53,516 nucleotides of DNA from Negativicutes bacterium (GTDB taxonomy: Bacteria; Bacillota; JAAYKD01), in assembly GCA_021372785.1 (NCBI GenBank), contig JAJFTT010000027.1:1-53516 (forward strand). The letters are read 5' to 3'. The translations under genes were made by a program, and so were the position numbers. This document shows positions 26,689 through 35,320 of the stretch, piece after piece. Below the pieces are notes generated by a model, which did no database searches, was not told the origin of the DNA, and saw nothing but the letters and a program-made list of their open reading frames with translations. Positions within the stretch are counted from its first letter, which is position 1. Each line of letters opens with the position of its first letter.

Positions 26689-27495
26689 ATGAGTATGGAA
26701 GCCCAAAAGCTCTATGCCTTGCTGGAAGAAGAATTTAAACCATCCGAATGCACCGAAGTATTTCCCAAAATCGGGCTGCAGTATCATCACTGTGACGAAG
26801 TGCAGCGGGTTTACACCGCAAACTTCGCCAGTCCGGAAGTTTTCGAACAATTGATTGCTTTGGATGCCAGAGCATGTCTGTTGTTTACCCATCACCCTGC
26901 ACCGCAGCGGAAACTTGCTTCCGATCCGCCGGCTGTGATCCCTGAGCAATATCTTGAGGAATTGGCGAAACGTCAGATCAGCCTGTTTTCTTATCATATT
27001 CCCTTGGACCGCAACGGCCGCTGGTCTCCGGGCAACAATTTGGCTAAGGCAATCGCTGCTGCGCCATATGATGAGTTTTATTTCCAAAATGGTGTGCTGA
27101 TGGGAGCACTATGCAATTCCGGCTATACTCTGGTTGATCAATTGACGCAAGCGCTGCGAACTGCGCTGAATCATCAAGTCAAATGTTATGCCTACGGTGA
27201 GTCAGCTCTGCAAAACGGACGTCTGGCCATCATGGCAGGCGGCGCTAAAAATACGGAGATTTATCGCGAGCTTCATGAGAAGGGGATTAACGCTTTTATT
27301 ACTGGGGTAACCAATGCAGAGTATCCTTGGGTAGCAGATCTGCATCAGCAGGCGAAAGAGTATCGGATCAATTTGATCGGCGGTACGCATTATTCCACCG
27401 AAAAATTCGCACCTATGGTGATGTGTCATTATTTTTCTGCTTTGGGTTTACCCTCACTATTCTTGCCGGAAACTCCGCAGCTGCAGGAAATGTAA
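26689..27495 (+). CDS. NIF3/YbgI-like dinuclear metal-center protein
   Basis: The 268-residue protein matches the NIF3 family, whose members bind two metal ions and may act as GTP cyclohydrolase-related or hydrolase enzymes of unclear role. Conserved segments visible are LLFTHHP (metal-binding His pair), SYHIPLDRN (second ligand block), NNLAKAI, and GGTHYSTEKFAPM near the C-terminus with the last His and Glu. ATG at 26689 follows AGAGGTG by 6 bases; a GTG three codons upstream overlaps the ribosome binding site and is rejected. Sequence before HHP is shorter and less standard than in YbgI, so substrate is not predictable. Confidence 0.82.
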   Translation: MSMEAQKLYALLEEEFKPSECTEVFPKIGLQYHHCDEVQRVYTANFASPEVFEQLIALDARACLLFTHHPAPQRKLASDPPAVIPEQYLEELAKRQISLFSYHIPLDRNGRWSPGNNLAKAIAAAPYDEFYFQNGVLMGALCNSGYTLVDQLTQALRTALNHQVKCYAYGESALQNGRLAIMAGGAKNTEIYRELHEKGINAFITGVTNAEYPWVADLHQQAKEYRINLIGGTHYSTEKFAPMVMCHYFSALGLPSLFLPETPQLQEM

Positions 27496-27565
27496 AGAGC
27501 GGAGTTGTTTGAAATTACCCGGGAGAAATTACGGCAGATCGTTTTATCAGATCAGGTTTAAAAAA

Positions 27566-27596
27566 GAAGCATCCGGCAGGTCGGGTGCTTCTCTGT
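27566..27596 (+). terminator. Terminator-like hairpin between convergent nif3-like and ppa
   Basis: GAAGCATCC (27566-27574) pairs with GGGTGCTTC (27583-27591, one G-U), followed by TCTGTTTTA. It can act for both convergent genes. Confidence 0.6.
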
Positions 27597-27613
27597 TTTA
27601 GTGCGCAGTGATT

Positions 27614-28153
27614 TTATTTGCCTTTTAAATAGTGGGTTTGATAGTTGATGATCGCGCGGGCGATGACTTTTTCGGCTTCTTCCCGACCGTATACCCGATC
27701 GGCGACCGTCGATTTCCCTTCCAGATCTTTATAGACGCTGAAAAAATGCAGCATTTCCTTAAAGATATGATCAGGCAGATCGGAGATGTCGTGATAGGAA
27801 TTATTGCCCGGGTCGCCAAAGGGAATGGCGATGATTTTTTCGTCATGCGCTCCTTCATCGATCATATCCACCACACCGATGGGATAGCAGCGCACCAAGA
27901 CCAAGGGGTCCAGTGCCTCCGAACAGAGGACCAACACATCCAAAGGATCATTGTCATCGCCATAAGTGAGCGGGATGAAGCCATAATTGGCGGGGTAATG
28001 GGTAGAGGTGAAGAGAATTCGATCCAGAACAATCATGCCGGTCGTTTTGTCCAACTCATATTTTTTTTTGCTGCCTTTGGAAATTTCGATCACAGCGGTG
28101 AAATCGGTGGAATTGATACGGGCTGGGTTCATATCGTGCCAGATATTAGGCAT
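27614..28153 (-). CDS. ppa: Family I inorganic pyrophosphatase
   Basis: Hydrolyses pyrophosphate released by biosynthetic reactions, using Mg2+. Length 179 residues. The active-site signature DDNDPLDVLVL is visible, with YPANYGFIPLTYG before it and EKIIAIPFGDP and DHIFKEMLHFFSVYKDLEGK after it; Asp and Lys ligands are in their usual places. The start ATG at 28151-28153 follows AAAGGAG. It lies downstream of the nitroreductase gene on the same strand, with a 109-base gap. Confidence 0.94.
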   Translation of the reverse strand: MPNIWHDMNPARINSTDFTAVIEISKGSKKKYELDKTTGMIVLDRILFTSTHYPANYGFIPLTYGDDNDPLDVLVLCSEALDPLVLVRCYPIGVVDMIDEGAHDEKIIAIPFGDPGNNSYHDISDLPDHIFKEMLHFFSVYKDLEGKSTVADRVYGREEAEKVIARAIINYQTHYLKGK

Positions 28154-28262
28154 GGAAAAACTCCTTTCAAGTTCAGATGATTTATGATTTGTTGCAAGCT
28201 AAGCATACGCTAAAATAGCTTGCAAAGCAAGAATGACTGTAGAGGAGTCGATCGGTTTGCCA

Positions 28263-29042
28263 TTATTTCCAGACAACATCCGCTGCTTTGCGCGGCGCCG
28301 TGCGCCGGTAGGTGACATTCGGATAACCCAAGACAAGACAGATGACAATCGGTTTCCCGGCGAGATCCAGCAAGGCGCGCGCTTCCTTGTTGTTGCGCAG
28401 AGCGGCAGAGATAAAACCACTATAGAGCACGCCCAGGTTGAGGGCATTGGCCAGCAGCTCGATATAGGCGGCGGCCAAACTGCCGTTGACGGTGGAATGG
28501 GCCGTAATTACCATGACGGCGGGCGCTGTAAAGAATAAGCCGTCCTGCCCGTCTTCGTCATACGCTTTTAAAAGTTTCTGCAAAAACGCGCTGGGTTTCT
28601 CCGCATCTTGCAGAGTTTTGCGGATGGTCTGCCAGATCAGCGGCTTCAGCTCCGCTAATTTTTCCTCTACGATGGTCAGACTGACATCCTGCCGGTTACT
28701 GCCGGTGGGAGCAAAACGTCCGGCCTGGACCAGCTGTTCCAGCACGTTATGCGCGATAGCATCCGGCTTAAATTGACGAATACTGCGTCGATATTTCATC
28801 AGATGCAGCAAATTTTGCGGATTTACCGCAAAGGTGTCCGCTTGGTATGTTTCCAGGTCAGCGGTGGGGTAATTGGTGTTGACAATTGCCTGCTGTGGGC
28901 AAAGCGCGACGCAATGGCCGCACTGCATACAACCGCTTTCGGCTGCCGCCGCTTTTCCATTGATCATGGTAATACAGCCGGCAAAGCAATCGCCTCTGCA
29001 AAGGCCGCAGCCGTTGCAGAGTTCCGAATTGATCTGAATCAT
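28263..29042 (-). CDS. Ferredoxin-fused nitroreductase
   Basis: FMN-dependent oxidoreductase with an N-terminal two-cluster ferredoxin domain. The 259-residue protein has two Cys clusters in the first 50 residues (CNGCGLCRGDC and CMQCGHCVALCP), then a nitroreductase domain from about residue 80 with RRSIRQFKPD and GRFAPTGSNRQDVSL, the FMN phosphate-binding Arg and Ser/Asn positions, and the C-terminal GYPNVTYRRTAPRK. Ferredoxin-like nitroreductases of this type are frequent in anaerobes; the physiological substrate is unknown. GGGGAGG upstream supports the ATG start. It is 28 bases after tag. Confidence 0.88.
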   Translation of the reverse strand: MIQINSELCNGCGLCRGDCFAGCITMINGKAAAAESGCMQCGHCVALCPQQAIVNTNYPTADLETYQADTFAVNPQNLLHLMKYRRSIRQFKPDAIAHNVLEQLVQAGRFAPTGSNRQDVSLTIVEEKLAELKPLIWQTIRKTLQDAEKPSAFLQKLLKAYDEDGQDGLFFTAPAVMVITAHSTVNGSLAAAYIELLANALNLGVLYSGFISAALRNNKEARALLDLAGKPIVICLVLGYPNVTYRRTAPRKAADVVWK

Positions 29043-29070
29043 TTGAATAACCTCCCCATGCGAGCTTCTG

Positions 29071-29652
29071 TTATTTGCAACAGGTTTGTTGAAAAACGGG
29101 ATTGAACGGACAGCCGGCCAGATGGTCGTTGATCACACCGATCGCTCCCAAATAAGAATAGATGATGGTGCTGCCAACAAATTTAAATCCGCGTTTTTTG
29201 AATTCGGCGCTGACTTTGTCCGAAAGCGCAGAGGTTGCCGGTACTTCGGCTTGCAGCTGCCAATTGTTCAGTATGGGCTTGCCATTAGTAAAAGACCAGA
29301 TAAAGGCATCAAAACTGCCATATTCTTCTTGAATTTGCAGAAAAGCCTGGGCATTCGTAACCGCGGCAGCGATCTTGCGTTTGTTGCGGACAATACCGCT
29401 GTTTTCTGTTAACTCCCGGCATTTTTCCGGGGAATAAGCAGCAACTTTTTCCGGTTGAAAGCGATCAAAGGCTTCCCGAAAGGCGGGGCGTTTTTTTAAA
29501 ATCGTCAGCCAGCTTAATCCTGCCTGGAAACCTTCCAAAATGAGCAGTTCAAATAACAAACGGTCCTCATGACAGGGGATGCCCCATTCTCTGTCGTGAT
29601 AAGCAACCGACCAGGGATCGACGGCCCAGGGACAGCGCGGTGGGTTTAACAT
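29071..29652 (-). CDS. tag: DNA-3-methyladenine glycosylase I
   Basis: Base-excision repair enzyme that removes 3-methyladenine. The 193-residue protein shows the zinc-binding set: Cys in RCPWA near the N-terminus, His in YHDREWG, and His and Cys in NDHLAGCP near the C-terminus. ILEGFQAGLSWLTILKKR and the 3-methyladenine-binding region KFVGSTIIYSYLGAIG are characteristic. AAGGAGG precedes the ATG. It is the first gene of a leftward tag-nitroreductase pair. Confidence 0.94.
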   Translation of the reverse strand: MLNPPRCPWAVDPWSVAYHDREWGIPCHEDRLLFELLILEGFQAGLSWLTILKKRPAFREAFDRFQPEKVAAYSPEKCRELTENSGIVRNKRKIAAAVTNAQAFLQIQEEYGSFDAFIWSFTNGKPILNNWQLQAEVPATSALSDKVSAEFKKRGFKFVGSTIIYSYLGAIGVINDHLAGCPFNPVFQQTCCK

Positions 29653-29696
29653 GGCGGCAGCCTCCTTGCTTTACTGGAATTTCATATAGATTTCAT

Positions 29697-29735
29697 TTGA
29701 CGCCGGCCCCGTTATTGAGTATGATAATAATTATC
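29697..29735 (+). promoter_or_regulatory. Promoter overlapped by a Fur-like palindrome
   Basis: TTGACG (29697-29702), 17-base spacer, TATGAT (29720-29725) on the rightward strand. The -10 element is covered by the perfect 13-base palindrome GATAATAATTATC (29723-29735), which matches the Fur/PerR-type GATAAT-n-ATTATC core. It suggests iron or peroxide control of the gene at 29898, through a leader of about 165 bases. The other direction (tag) shows no clear promoter. Confidence 0.6.
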
Positions 29736-29897
29736 TTTTACTCATAAGGATAATTTACCACAGAGGACAAGATAAATGCAAGGTTTGCGCGAAGATTTCC
29801 CGCCACCGGTTACCGGCAACGCAGTCATAGGGGCGGTCTTAACCACTCCTGGGTAACCTATCAGGCACGGGTCGCTTTAAAAAAGGAGTTGTTTTTT

Positions 29898-30608
29898 GTG
29901 GCGAGTTCCATGATGCATCTGTATGCCGGCCGGAAAGTAAGCATGAATTGGCTGCCGCCGCAAAACAAAGCGCAGTTCTATCTCGGCTGTATTGTGCCGG
30001 ACAGCGTCAATCTGCAAGGTTTCGCCAGTAAAGAAAAACGCTGGGCCGCTCATTTCCGCCATGCCGACCTGCAAATTTGGGCGGAGCAGGCGGCGCGCTT
30101 TTATGAAAACAGCAGCGGCGATGAGGACCCGGATTTTCTGCTGGGTTATGTCGTGCATGTTTTCACCGATATTGCCTGGGATGCCGGTGCTCATAATTAT
30201 GTCTGGCGGGCCATGCCGAAACTGCAGTTGCCGGCGGTCAGCGAGTTGGGCGCCGGTTGGGACGATTGTTTTCGGTTTGACCATCAGCAGCTAAAGGCTG
30301 CCTGGTGGCTGCAGGAAGTGCGGCCGCTGCTGAAAACAGCGGCGGTAAAACCAATCAACGGCCTGAGCAAAGAATGGATGGAAGCTTTTCGGCAGCAAAT
30401 CATCGCCGGCGGGACCGAGCGGGACAACAGGCTCTGCAACCCGCCGGCCTTGGTAACGGACTTGTTGGTGGATCAACTGGCAAGACAGACAGAACAGCTC
30501 TGCCGTAAGATGATCCGTCGCTCCCGGCTCCCGGCATCCGGTGCGTCGGGCGATTGCAGAGCAGCTGAAGGAGCCGGATTGCCGCCGGCGAAAACAACCG
30601 GTCGGTGA
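29898..30608 (+). CDS. Zinc-dependent phospholipase C-like protein of unknown substrate
   Basis: The 236-residue protein starts MASSMMHLYAG and resembles the short bacterial proteins annotated as zinc-dependent phospholipase C family: HLYAGRKV, YLGCIVPDSV, AAHFRHADLQIWAEQ and LLGYVVHVFTDIAWDAG provide His and Asp residues in the right order. No signal peptide is visible, so secretion is doubtful. GTG at 29898 is chosen because AGGAG at 29884-29888 is 9 bases upstream; TTG at 29889 is too close. The C-terminus ends in an Arg/Gly/Ala/Pro-rich tail. The gene is alone behind the Fur-like promoter and a long leader with several short dyads. Confidence 0.65.
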   Translation: MASSMMHLYAGRKVSMNWLPPQNKAQFYLGCIVPDSVNLQGFASKEKRWAAHFRHADLQIWAEQAARFYENSSGDEDPDFLLGYVVHVFTDIAWDAGAHNYVWRAMPKLQLPAVSELGAGWDDCFRFDHQQLKAAWWLQEVRPLLKTAAVKPINGLSKEWMEAFRQQIIAGGTERDNRLCNPPALVTDLLVDQLARQTEQLCRKMIRRSRLPASGASGDCRAAEGAGLPPAKTTGR

Positions 30609-30673
30609 ATCTTGAATCAGCACGAACAAGCTGTCGGAAACACCTTTATGCAGGAAGTTACATTTTATTTTGC

Positions 30674-30702
30674 TTGTGCAGGATGGGTATTGGTGCTAAG
30701 AT
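30674..30702 (+). promoter_or_regulatory. Possible promoter for the dehydratase-activase gene pair
   Basis: TTGTGC (30674-30679), 17-base spacer, TAAGAT (30697-30702), about 70 bases before the start of the next gene. Confidence 0.45.
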
Positions 30703-30770
30703 AAAAGCTTAGTGAACAGAAATAAAAACGGTAAGTTGCCGCGTGAAGCAGGGATTTAGGACGTGATGGT

Positions 30771-33686
30771 ATGATACGAATCGGGCTGGATGTAGGTTCC
30801 ACAACCCTTAAATGCGTGGTGCTTGAGCAACACGGAGAGATCGTGTATCAGGTATATGAACGGCATTTTTCACAAATAACGGAAAGAGCATCTGCTCTTT
30901 TGAACGATATTCTGCAGCGGTTTCCCCTGGAAATTGTGCAGGGCTTGGCTGTTACCGGTTCGGCAGGAATGGGTTTTGCCGAACAAATGGGAATTCCCTT
31001 CATGCAGGAAGTCTATGCCACCAGAGTGGCAGTGAAAAAACTGCTGCCAAAAACAGATGTTGTGATTGAATTGGGCGGCGAGGACGCAAAAATTCTCTTT
31101 TTATCGGGCACCCTGGAAGTTCGCATGAACGGTTCCTGTGCCGGCGGCACGGGTGCTTTTATTGACCAGATGGCCACTTTGCTGGCGATCACCCCGGATG
31201 AAATGAACGAATTGGCCAAAGAACACAAAAAACTCTACAGTATCGCTTCCCGCTGCGGTGTGTTCGCCAAATCGGATATCCAGCCGCTGCTCAATCAGGG
31301 AGCGCAAAAATCGGATGTTTCTGCCAGCATTTTTGCGGCGGTCGTCAATCAAACCATTGCCGGCTTGGCGCAGGGACGTGAGATCAAAGGGAATATCGTC
31401 TATTTGGGCGGGCCGCTGACCTTTTTATCGCAGCTGCGTTTTGCCTTCGATCGTTCCCTGGAATTGCAGGGAAGCTGCCCGCAGAATTCACTCTACTTTG
31501 CAGCCATCGGCGCAGCGCTTTTGGCCGATGAGACGGTCTGCGATCTGGCCGCTTTGGTTGAGAAAATCAGAAATTTCACGTCCGACGGCAGTTATAAAAG
31601 CTGTCCGCCGCTTTTTGCCGGGCGGGCAGACTATGAAGTTTTTCGGGAACGGCATCAAATCGGCAAAACCTTTCCGCTCTTTCCGCTTGGCGCCGACCGG
31701 GGTGCTTATCTCGGTATCGATGCCGGTTCCACTACGGTCAAATGTGTTCTGCTGAATACACAGGATGAGGTTATTTTTACCAGTTACCAAGCCAACAGCG
31801 GCAATCCGATTCCGATTGTCAAGCAATTTTTAGAGCAGATTTATCAGAACTTTCCTGAAATTGAAATTATCGGCGCCGCTTCCACCGGTTACGGCGAAGA
31901 GATCATCCAAAAGGCGTTTCATCTCGATCAGGGTGTGGTGGAAACGATTGCGCATTATCTGGCTGCCAAACGTTTCGATCCGCAGGTGGATTTTATTATC
32001 GATATTGGCGGGCAGGATATTAAGTGCTTCAAGATTGAAAACGGCGCCATCGGCAATATTTTCTTAAATGAAGCCTGCTCTTCCGGCTGCGGTTCCTTTT
32101 TGCAGACCTTCGCCAGCGTTTTGGGTTATTCCGTATCCGATTTTGCGCAAAAGGGAATTTTTGCCGATCGACCGGTCGATTTGGGTTCGCGCTGCACCGT
32201 ATTCATGAATTCTTCGGTCAAACAGGCGCAAAAGGAAGGCGCCAGTATTGAGAATATCTCCGCCGGCTTATCGATCAGCGTTGTCAAAAACGCGCTCTAT
32301 AAAGTCATCCGCACTACCAGCATCGACGACCTGGGTTCGCATATTGTGGTGCAGGGTGGTACTTTTCTCAACGATGCGGTTCTGCGCGCCTTTGAAATGG
32401 AAATTGGACGCAAAGTGACCAGACCGCTGATGTCCGGCTTGATGGGCGCTTTGGGAGCCGCGCTCTATGCCAAAGAACATCGGACCGAAAAAAGCAGTAT
32501 TTTAAACGCCGCTCAGCTGCTGACTTTCCGTCATTCCGCGCAGGCTATCACCTGCAACGGCTGTTCCAACCACTGCCATCTGACGGTCAATACATTCGAT
32601 GACGGCAAGCGCTTTATAGGCGGTAATCGCTGTGAAAAACCGCTCGCTTTACCGGGAAACCAGAAAAAATACAATCTCTATGATGAGAAAAGACAATGGC
32701 TGCAGGTATATCAACCTTGCTCCGGTTCGCGCGGCAATATTGGTATTCCCATGGGTTTGAACATGTATGAGCTTTATCCCTTCTGGTACACCTTGTTTAC
32801 CGTATTGGGTTTTGGCGTGAAAAGTTCGCCGCAGTCCAGCCCCCGGCTCTATCGCAGAGGACAGCACACCATCCCTTCCGACACGGTTTGCTACCCGGCA
32901 AAATTGATGCACGGACATGTGGAAGCACTGGCGGAAGCGGGTGTCGATGCCATCTTTTACCCCTGTATGAGTTATTATTTTGACGAAGAGCTGGGAGATA
33001 ATCATTACAACTGTCCGGTGGTGGCTTATTATCCGGAAGTCATCAGCGCCAATGTCAGCTTACCGGCGGGGATCAAACTGATCACGGATTATGTGGGGAT
33101 TCACCGTCCGGCGGATTTCCCCAAAAAGATGCAGGCAATTTTGCAGCGTGAATTCGGTCCGATTTCTTTGGCGGAAGTCGAGCATGCGGCCAAAATGGCT
33201 TATGAAGAATATGGCGCTTATATGCAGAAAATACGGGACAAAGGAAAAGAATTTTTACAGATTGCCGCTGAGGAAAATCTGCCGGTGATTGTGCTGGCCG
33301 GCCGGCCGTACCATCTTGATCAGGAAGTCAATCACGGTATTGATAATTTAATCTGCAGTTTCGGCGCGGTGCTGGTCAGTGAGGATGCCGTTTCCGATCT
33401 GGTTGAGAAGTTTCCCACGACGGTCTTGAATCAATGGACCTATCATTCCAGACTCTATGCTGCCGCTAAATTTGTGGCCGACAGTAAAAACCCGAAGATC
33501 AACTTAGTCCAATTGGTTTCGTTCGGTTGCGGCGTGGACGCCATTACCACAGATGAAGTTCGCAAAATCCTGGCAAAGGAGCATAAAATTTACACACAGA
33601 TTAAAATTGATGAAATTACCAACCTGGGAGCTGTTAAGGTACGCTTACGCAGCCTGTTTGCCGCGGTTGGACAGGAAACGAGATGA
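30771..33686 (+). CDS. 2-hydroxyacyl-CoA dehydratase activase-related protein, two ASKHA domains plus DUF2229
   Basis: ATP-driven electron-injection protein related to HgdC/BadFG activators ('archerase'). Of 971 residues, the first ASKHA ATPase domain (about 1-255) has GLDVGSTTLKCVVL and the cluster cysteines Cys123 (GSCAGGTGAF) and Cys162 (ASRCGVF), the same 39-residue spacing as HgdC. A second ASKHA domain (about 317-575) repeats this with GIDAGSTTVKC, NEACSSGCGSF and GSRCTVFMN. A DUF2229-type region follows, with CNGCSNHCHL, CEKPL and PCMSYYF. Families of this layout usually also carry the dehydratase-like domain in one chain of about 1400 residues; here it is in the next gene. Real substrate is unknown. 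Confidence 0.88.
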   Translation: MIRIGLDVGSTTLKCVVLEQHGEIVYQVYERHFSQITERASALLNDILQRFPLEIVQGLAVTGSAGMGFAEQMGIPFMQEVYATRVAVKKLLPKTDVVIELGGEDAKILFLSGTLEVRMNGSCAGGTGAFIDQMATLLAITPDEMNELAKEHKKLYSIASRCGVFAKSDIQPLLNQGAQKSDVSASIFAAVVNQTIAGLAQGREIKGNIVYLGGPLTFLSQLRFAFDRSLELQGSCPQNSLYFAAIGAALLADETVCDLAALVEKIRNFTSDGSYKSCPPLFAGRADYEVFRERHQIGKTFPLFPLGADRGAYLGIDAGSTTVKCVLLNTQDEVIFTSYQANSGNPIPIVKQFLEQIYQNFPEIEIIGAASTGYGEEIIQKAFHLDQGVVETIAHYLAAKRFDPQVDFIIDIGGQDIKCFKIENGAIGNIFLNEACSSGCGSFLQTFASVLGYSVSDFAQKGIFADRPVDLGSRCTVFMNSSVKQAQKEGASIENISAGLSISVVKNALYKVIRTTSIDDLGSHIVVQGGTFLNDAVLRAFEMEIGRKVTRPLMSGLMGALGAALYAKEHRTEKSSILNAAQLLTFRHSAQAITCNGCSNHCHLTVNTFDDGKRFIGGNRCEKPLALPGNQKKYNLYDEKRQWLQVYQPCSGSRGNIGIPMGLNMYELYPFWYTLFTVLGFGVKSSPQSSPRLYRRGQHTIPSDTVCYPAKLMHGHVEALAEAGVDAIFYPCMSYYFDEELGDNHYNCPVVAYYPEVISANVSLPAGIKLITDYVGIHRPADFPKKMQAILQREFGPISLAEVEHAAKMAYEEYGAYMQKIRDKGKEFLQIAAEENLPVIVLAGRPYHLDQEVNHGIDNLICSFGAVLVSEDAVSDLVEKFPTTVLNQWTYHSRLYAAAKFVADSKNPKINLVQLVSFGCGVDAITTDEVRKILAKEHKIYTQIKIDEITNLGAVKVRLRSLFAAVGQETR

Positions 33687-33692
33687 CACAAG

Positions 33693-34940
33693 ATGGCGGA
33701 TGAGCAAAATCGGGTTGAATTTACCAAAGAAATGAAGAAGACCTATAAGATCCTTTTTCCGAATATGGCAGATATTCACTTCCGCATCCTACGCAATGTT
33801 TTTGTCAGTTACGGTTACGATGTTGAACTGCTGACCAACACCGACAGCAGTGTGATTGACGAAGGCCTGAAATATATCCATAACGATGCCTGTTATCCGG
33901 CGCTCTTAACCACGGGTCAGATGATCAGCGCCCTGAAAAGCGGGAAATACGATTTGAACAAGACGGCGCTGATGATGTCGCAGAGCGGCGGCGGCTGCCG
34001 CGCCTCCAATTACATCCATCTGCTGCGCAAAGCCTTAGTCAATGCCGGTATGGGGCAGGTGCCGGTAATTTCGGTGAATTTATCGGGCCTGGAAGAAAAC
34101 AGCGGTTTTAGAATCACGCTGTCCATGCTGCGCAAAGCGTTAGCCGCCCTCGCTTACGGCGATCTGCTGATGCTGCTCAGCAATCAGACCAGACCGTATG
34201 AAACCGAACCCGGTCAGAGCGACCGGACGGTAGAGCATTGGGTCAGCTTTGTTTCCGACCTGTTTGAAAAAGGCAAAGCCACGAGCACGAAGGAAATTAA
34301 AAACTACTGCAGTGAAATGCTTCATGCTTTTGCCGCGATTCCGCAGCGCATAGTCAAGAAGGTCAAAGTCGGCATCGTGGGCGAGATTTATGTCAAATAT
34401 TCCGCCCTGGCCAACAATAACCTGGAAAAGCTGCTGGCCGAGCAAGACTGTGAAGTGATGGTGCCCGGTCTGCTGCAGTTCATGCTGTTTAAAGTGGATA
34501 ACCGGATTGAAGATATCAAACTCTACGGCGGCAGCCGGATTAAAAAAACGGTTGTCGGCTGGCTCTATCAATTCCTCAAACAATTCGAAACTTATTTGAT
34601 TCAGGCGGTGCAGCAGAATTCCCGCTTTATCGTGCCTGCCAGTTATGAGCATATCAAACAACTGGCAGCGCCTCTGATCGGCGCCGGCTGCAAAATGGGT
34701 GAGGGTTGGCTGCTGACCGGCGAGATGTTGGAACTGATCGAAAAAGGCTATCATAATATTGTCTGTGCGCAGCCGTTCGGCTGTCTGCCCAATCATATTG
34801 TGGGCAAGGGGATGATCCGCCAGATCCGAACACTCTACCCGCAGGCCAACATTGTGCCGATTGATTATGATGCCGGCGCTACCAAGGTCAATCAGGAGAA
34901 CCGCATCAAACTGATGCTGGCGGTGGCCAGAGAGCAGTAG
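33693..34940 (+). CDS. 2-hydroxyacyl-CoA dehydratase-like subunit (HgdB/BcrC family)
   Basis: The 415-residue protein belongs to the CoA_bcrC/HgdB family: YIHNDACYPALLTTGQMISAL, then SQSGGGCRASNYIHLLRKAL, and later CAQPFGCLPNHIVGKG, each with a conserved Cys that could bind a [4Fe-4S] cluster. It begins 6 bases after the stop of the activase gene and continues the domain order of the long one-chain relatives. A clear ribosome binding site is not visible before the ATG at 33693, consistent with translational coupling. It lacks an obvious second dehydratase subunit nearby, so the pair is likely the reductase-like system of unknown substrate rather than a fermentation dehydratase. Confidence 0.85.
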   Translation: MADEQNRVEFTKEMKKTYKILFPNMADIHFRILRNVFVSYGYDVELLTNTDSSVIDEGLKYIHNDACYPALLTTGQMISALKSGKYDLNKTALMMSQSGGGCRASNYIHLLRKALVNAGMGQVPVISVNLSGLEENSGFRITLSMLRKALAALAYGDLLMLLSNQTRPYETEPGQSDRTVEHWVSFVSDLFEKGKATSTKEIKNYCSEMLHAFAAIPQRIVKKVKVGIVGEIYVKYSALANNNLEKLLAEQDCEVMVPGLLQFMLFKVDNRIEDIKLYGGSRIKKTVVGWLYQFLKQFETYLIQAVQQNSRFIVPASYEHIKQLAAPLIGAGCKMGEGWLLTGEMLELIEKGYHNIVCAQPFGCLPNHIVGKGMIRQIRTLYPQANIVPIDYDAGATKVNQENRIKLMLAVAREQ

Positions 34941-35048
34941 GAACCCGGGGAAAGCCGGCGGGCGGGGTAAGCGGGAGACAACAAAGCGGAGCGTGAGTTC
35001 GGTCTCATTCTACAGCGGTTTTTAACAGAAATAGAGCCAACGTAACTG

Positions 35049-35104
35049 AAAACATGCTCATAAAGCACGGTAAAAATACCGAACATTATAAGCATGTTTT
35101 ATTA
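35049..35104 (+). terminator. Terminator-like double hairpin after the dehydratase-like gene
   Basis: AAAACATGCT (35049-35058) pairs with AGCATGTTTT (35091-35100), and an inner CGGTA/TACCG hairpin lies at 35068-35082. ATTA follows the T-run. Sequence 34941-35048 shows nothing else. Confidence 0.6.
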
Positions 35105-35175
35105 TCCGAAGCAATGCTGTTCTCTTTATCCGGAAAAACGTGATCATTTAAACCCTGGATTCCCGCCATACATCA

Positions 35176-35314
35176 CTAGGTGGGTGGCAGGACATCCATT
35201 GCTTCATATAATTTTTTTGTTTTTCGGGAACCTCACCCAGGCGTAGTTTATCACCAGGATTTTCGAAACACTCGATGATATCCAATTTATCGAGGAACGA
35301 CTGCAGAGTCTAAT
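35176..35314 (-). pseudogene. 3' end of an IS1634-like transposase
   Basis: On the leftward strand, two adjoining frames read LQSFLDKLDIIECFENPGDK, then LRLGEVPEKQK, and after a one-base shift in an A-run KLYEAMDVLPPT followed by TAG at 35176-35178. IECFE-PG and KQK-LYE-M are typical of the C-terminus of IS1634-family transposases. The rest of the gene is absent; the fragment stops near the left inverted repeat of the neighbouring ISL3-type element. Confidence 0.6.
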
Positions 35315-35320
35315 GAGTAA

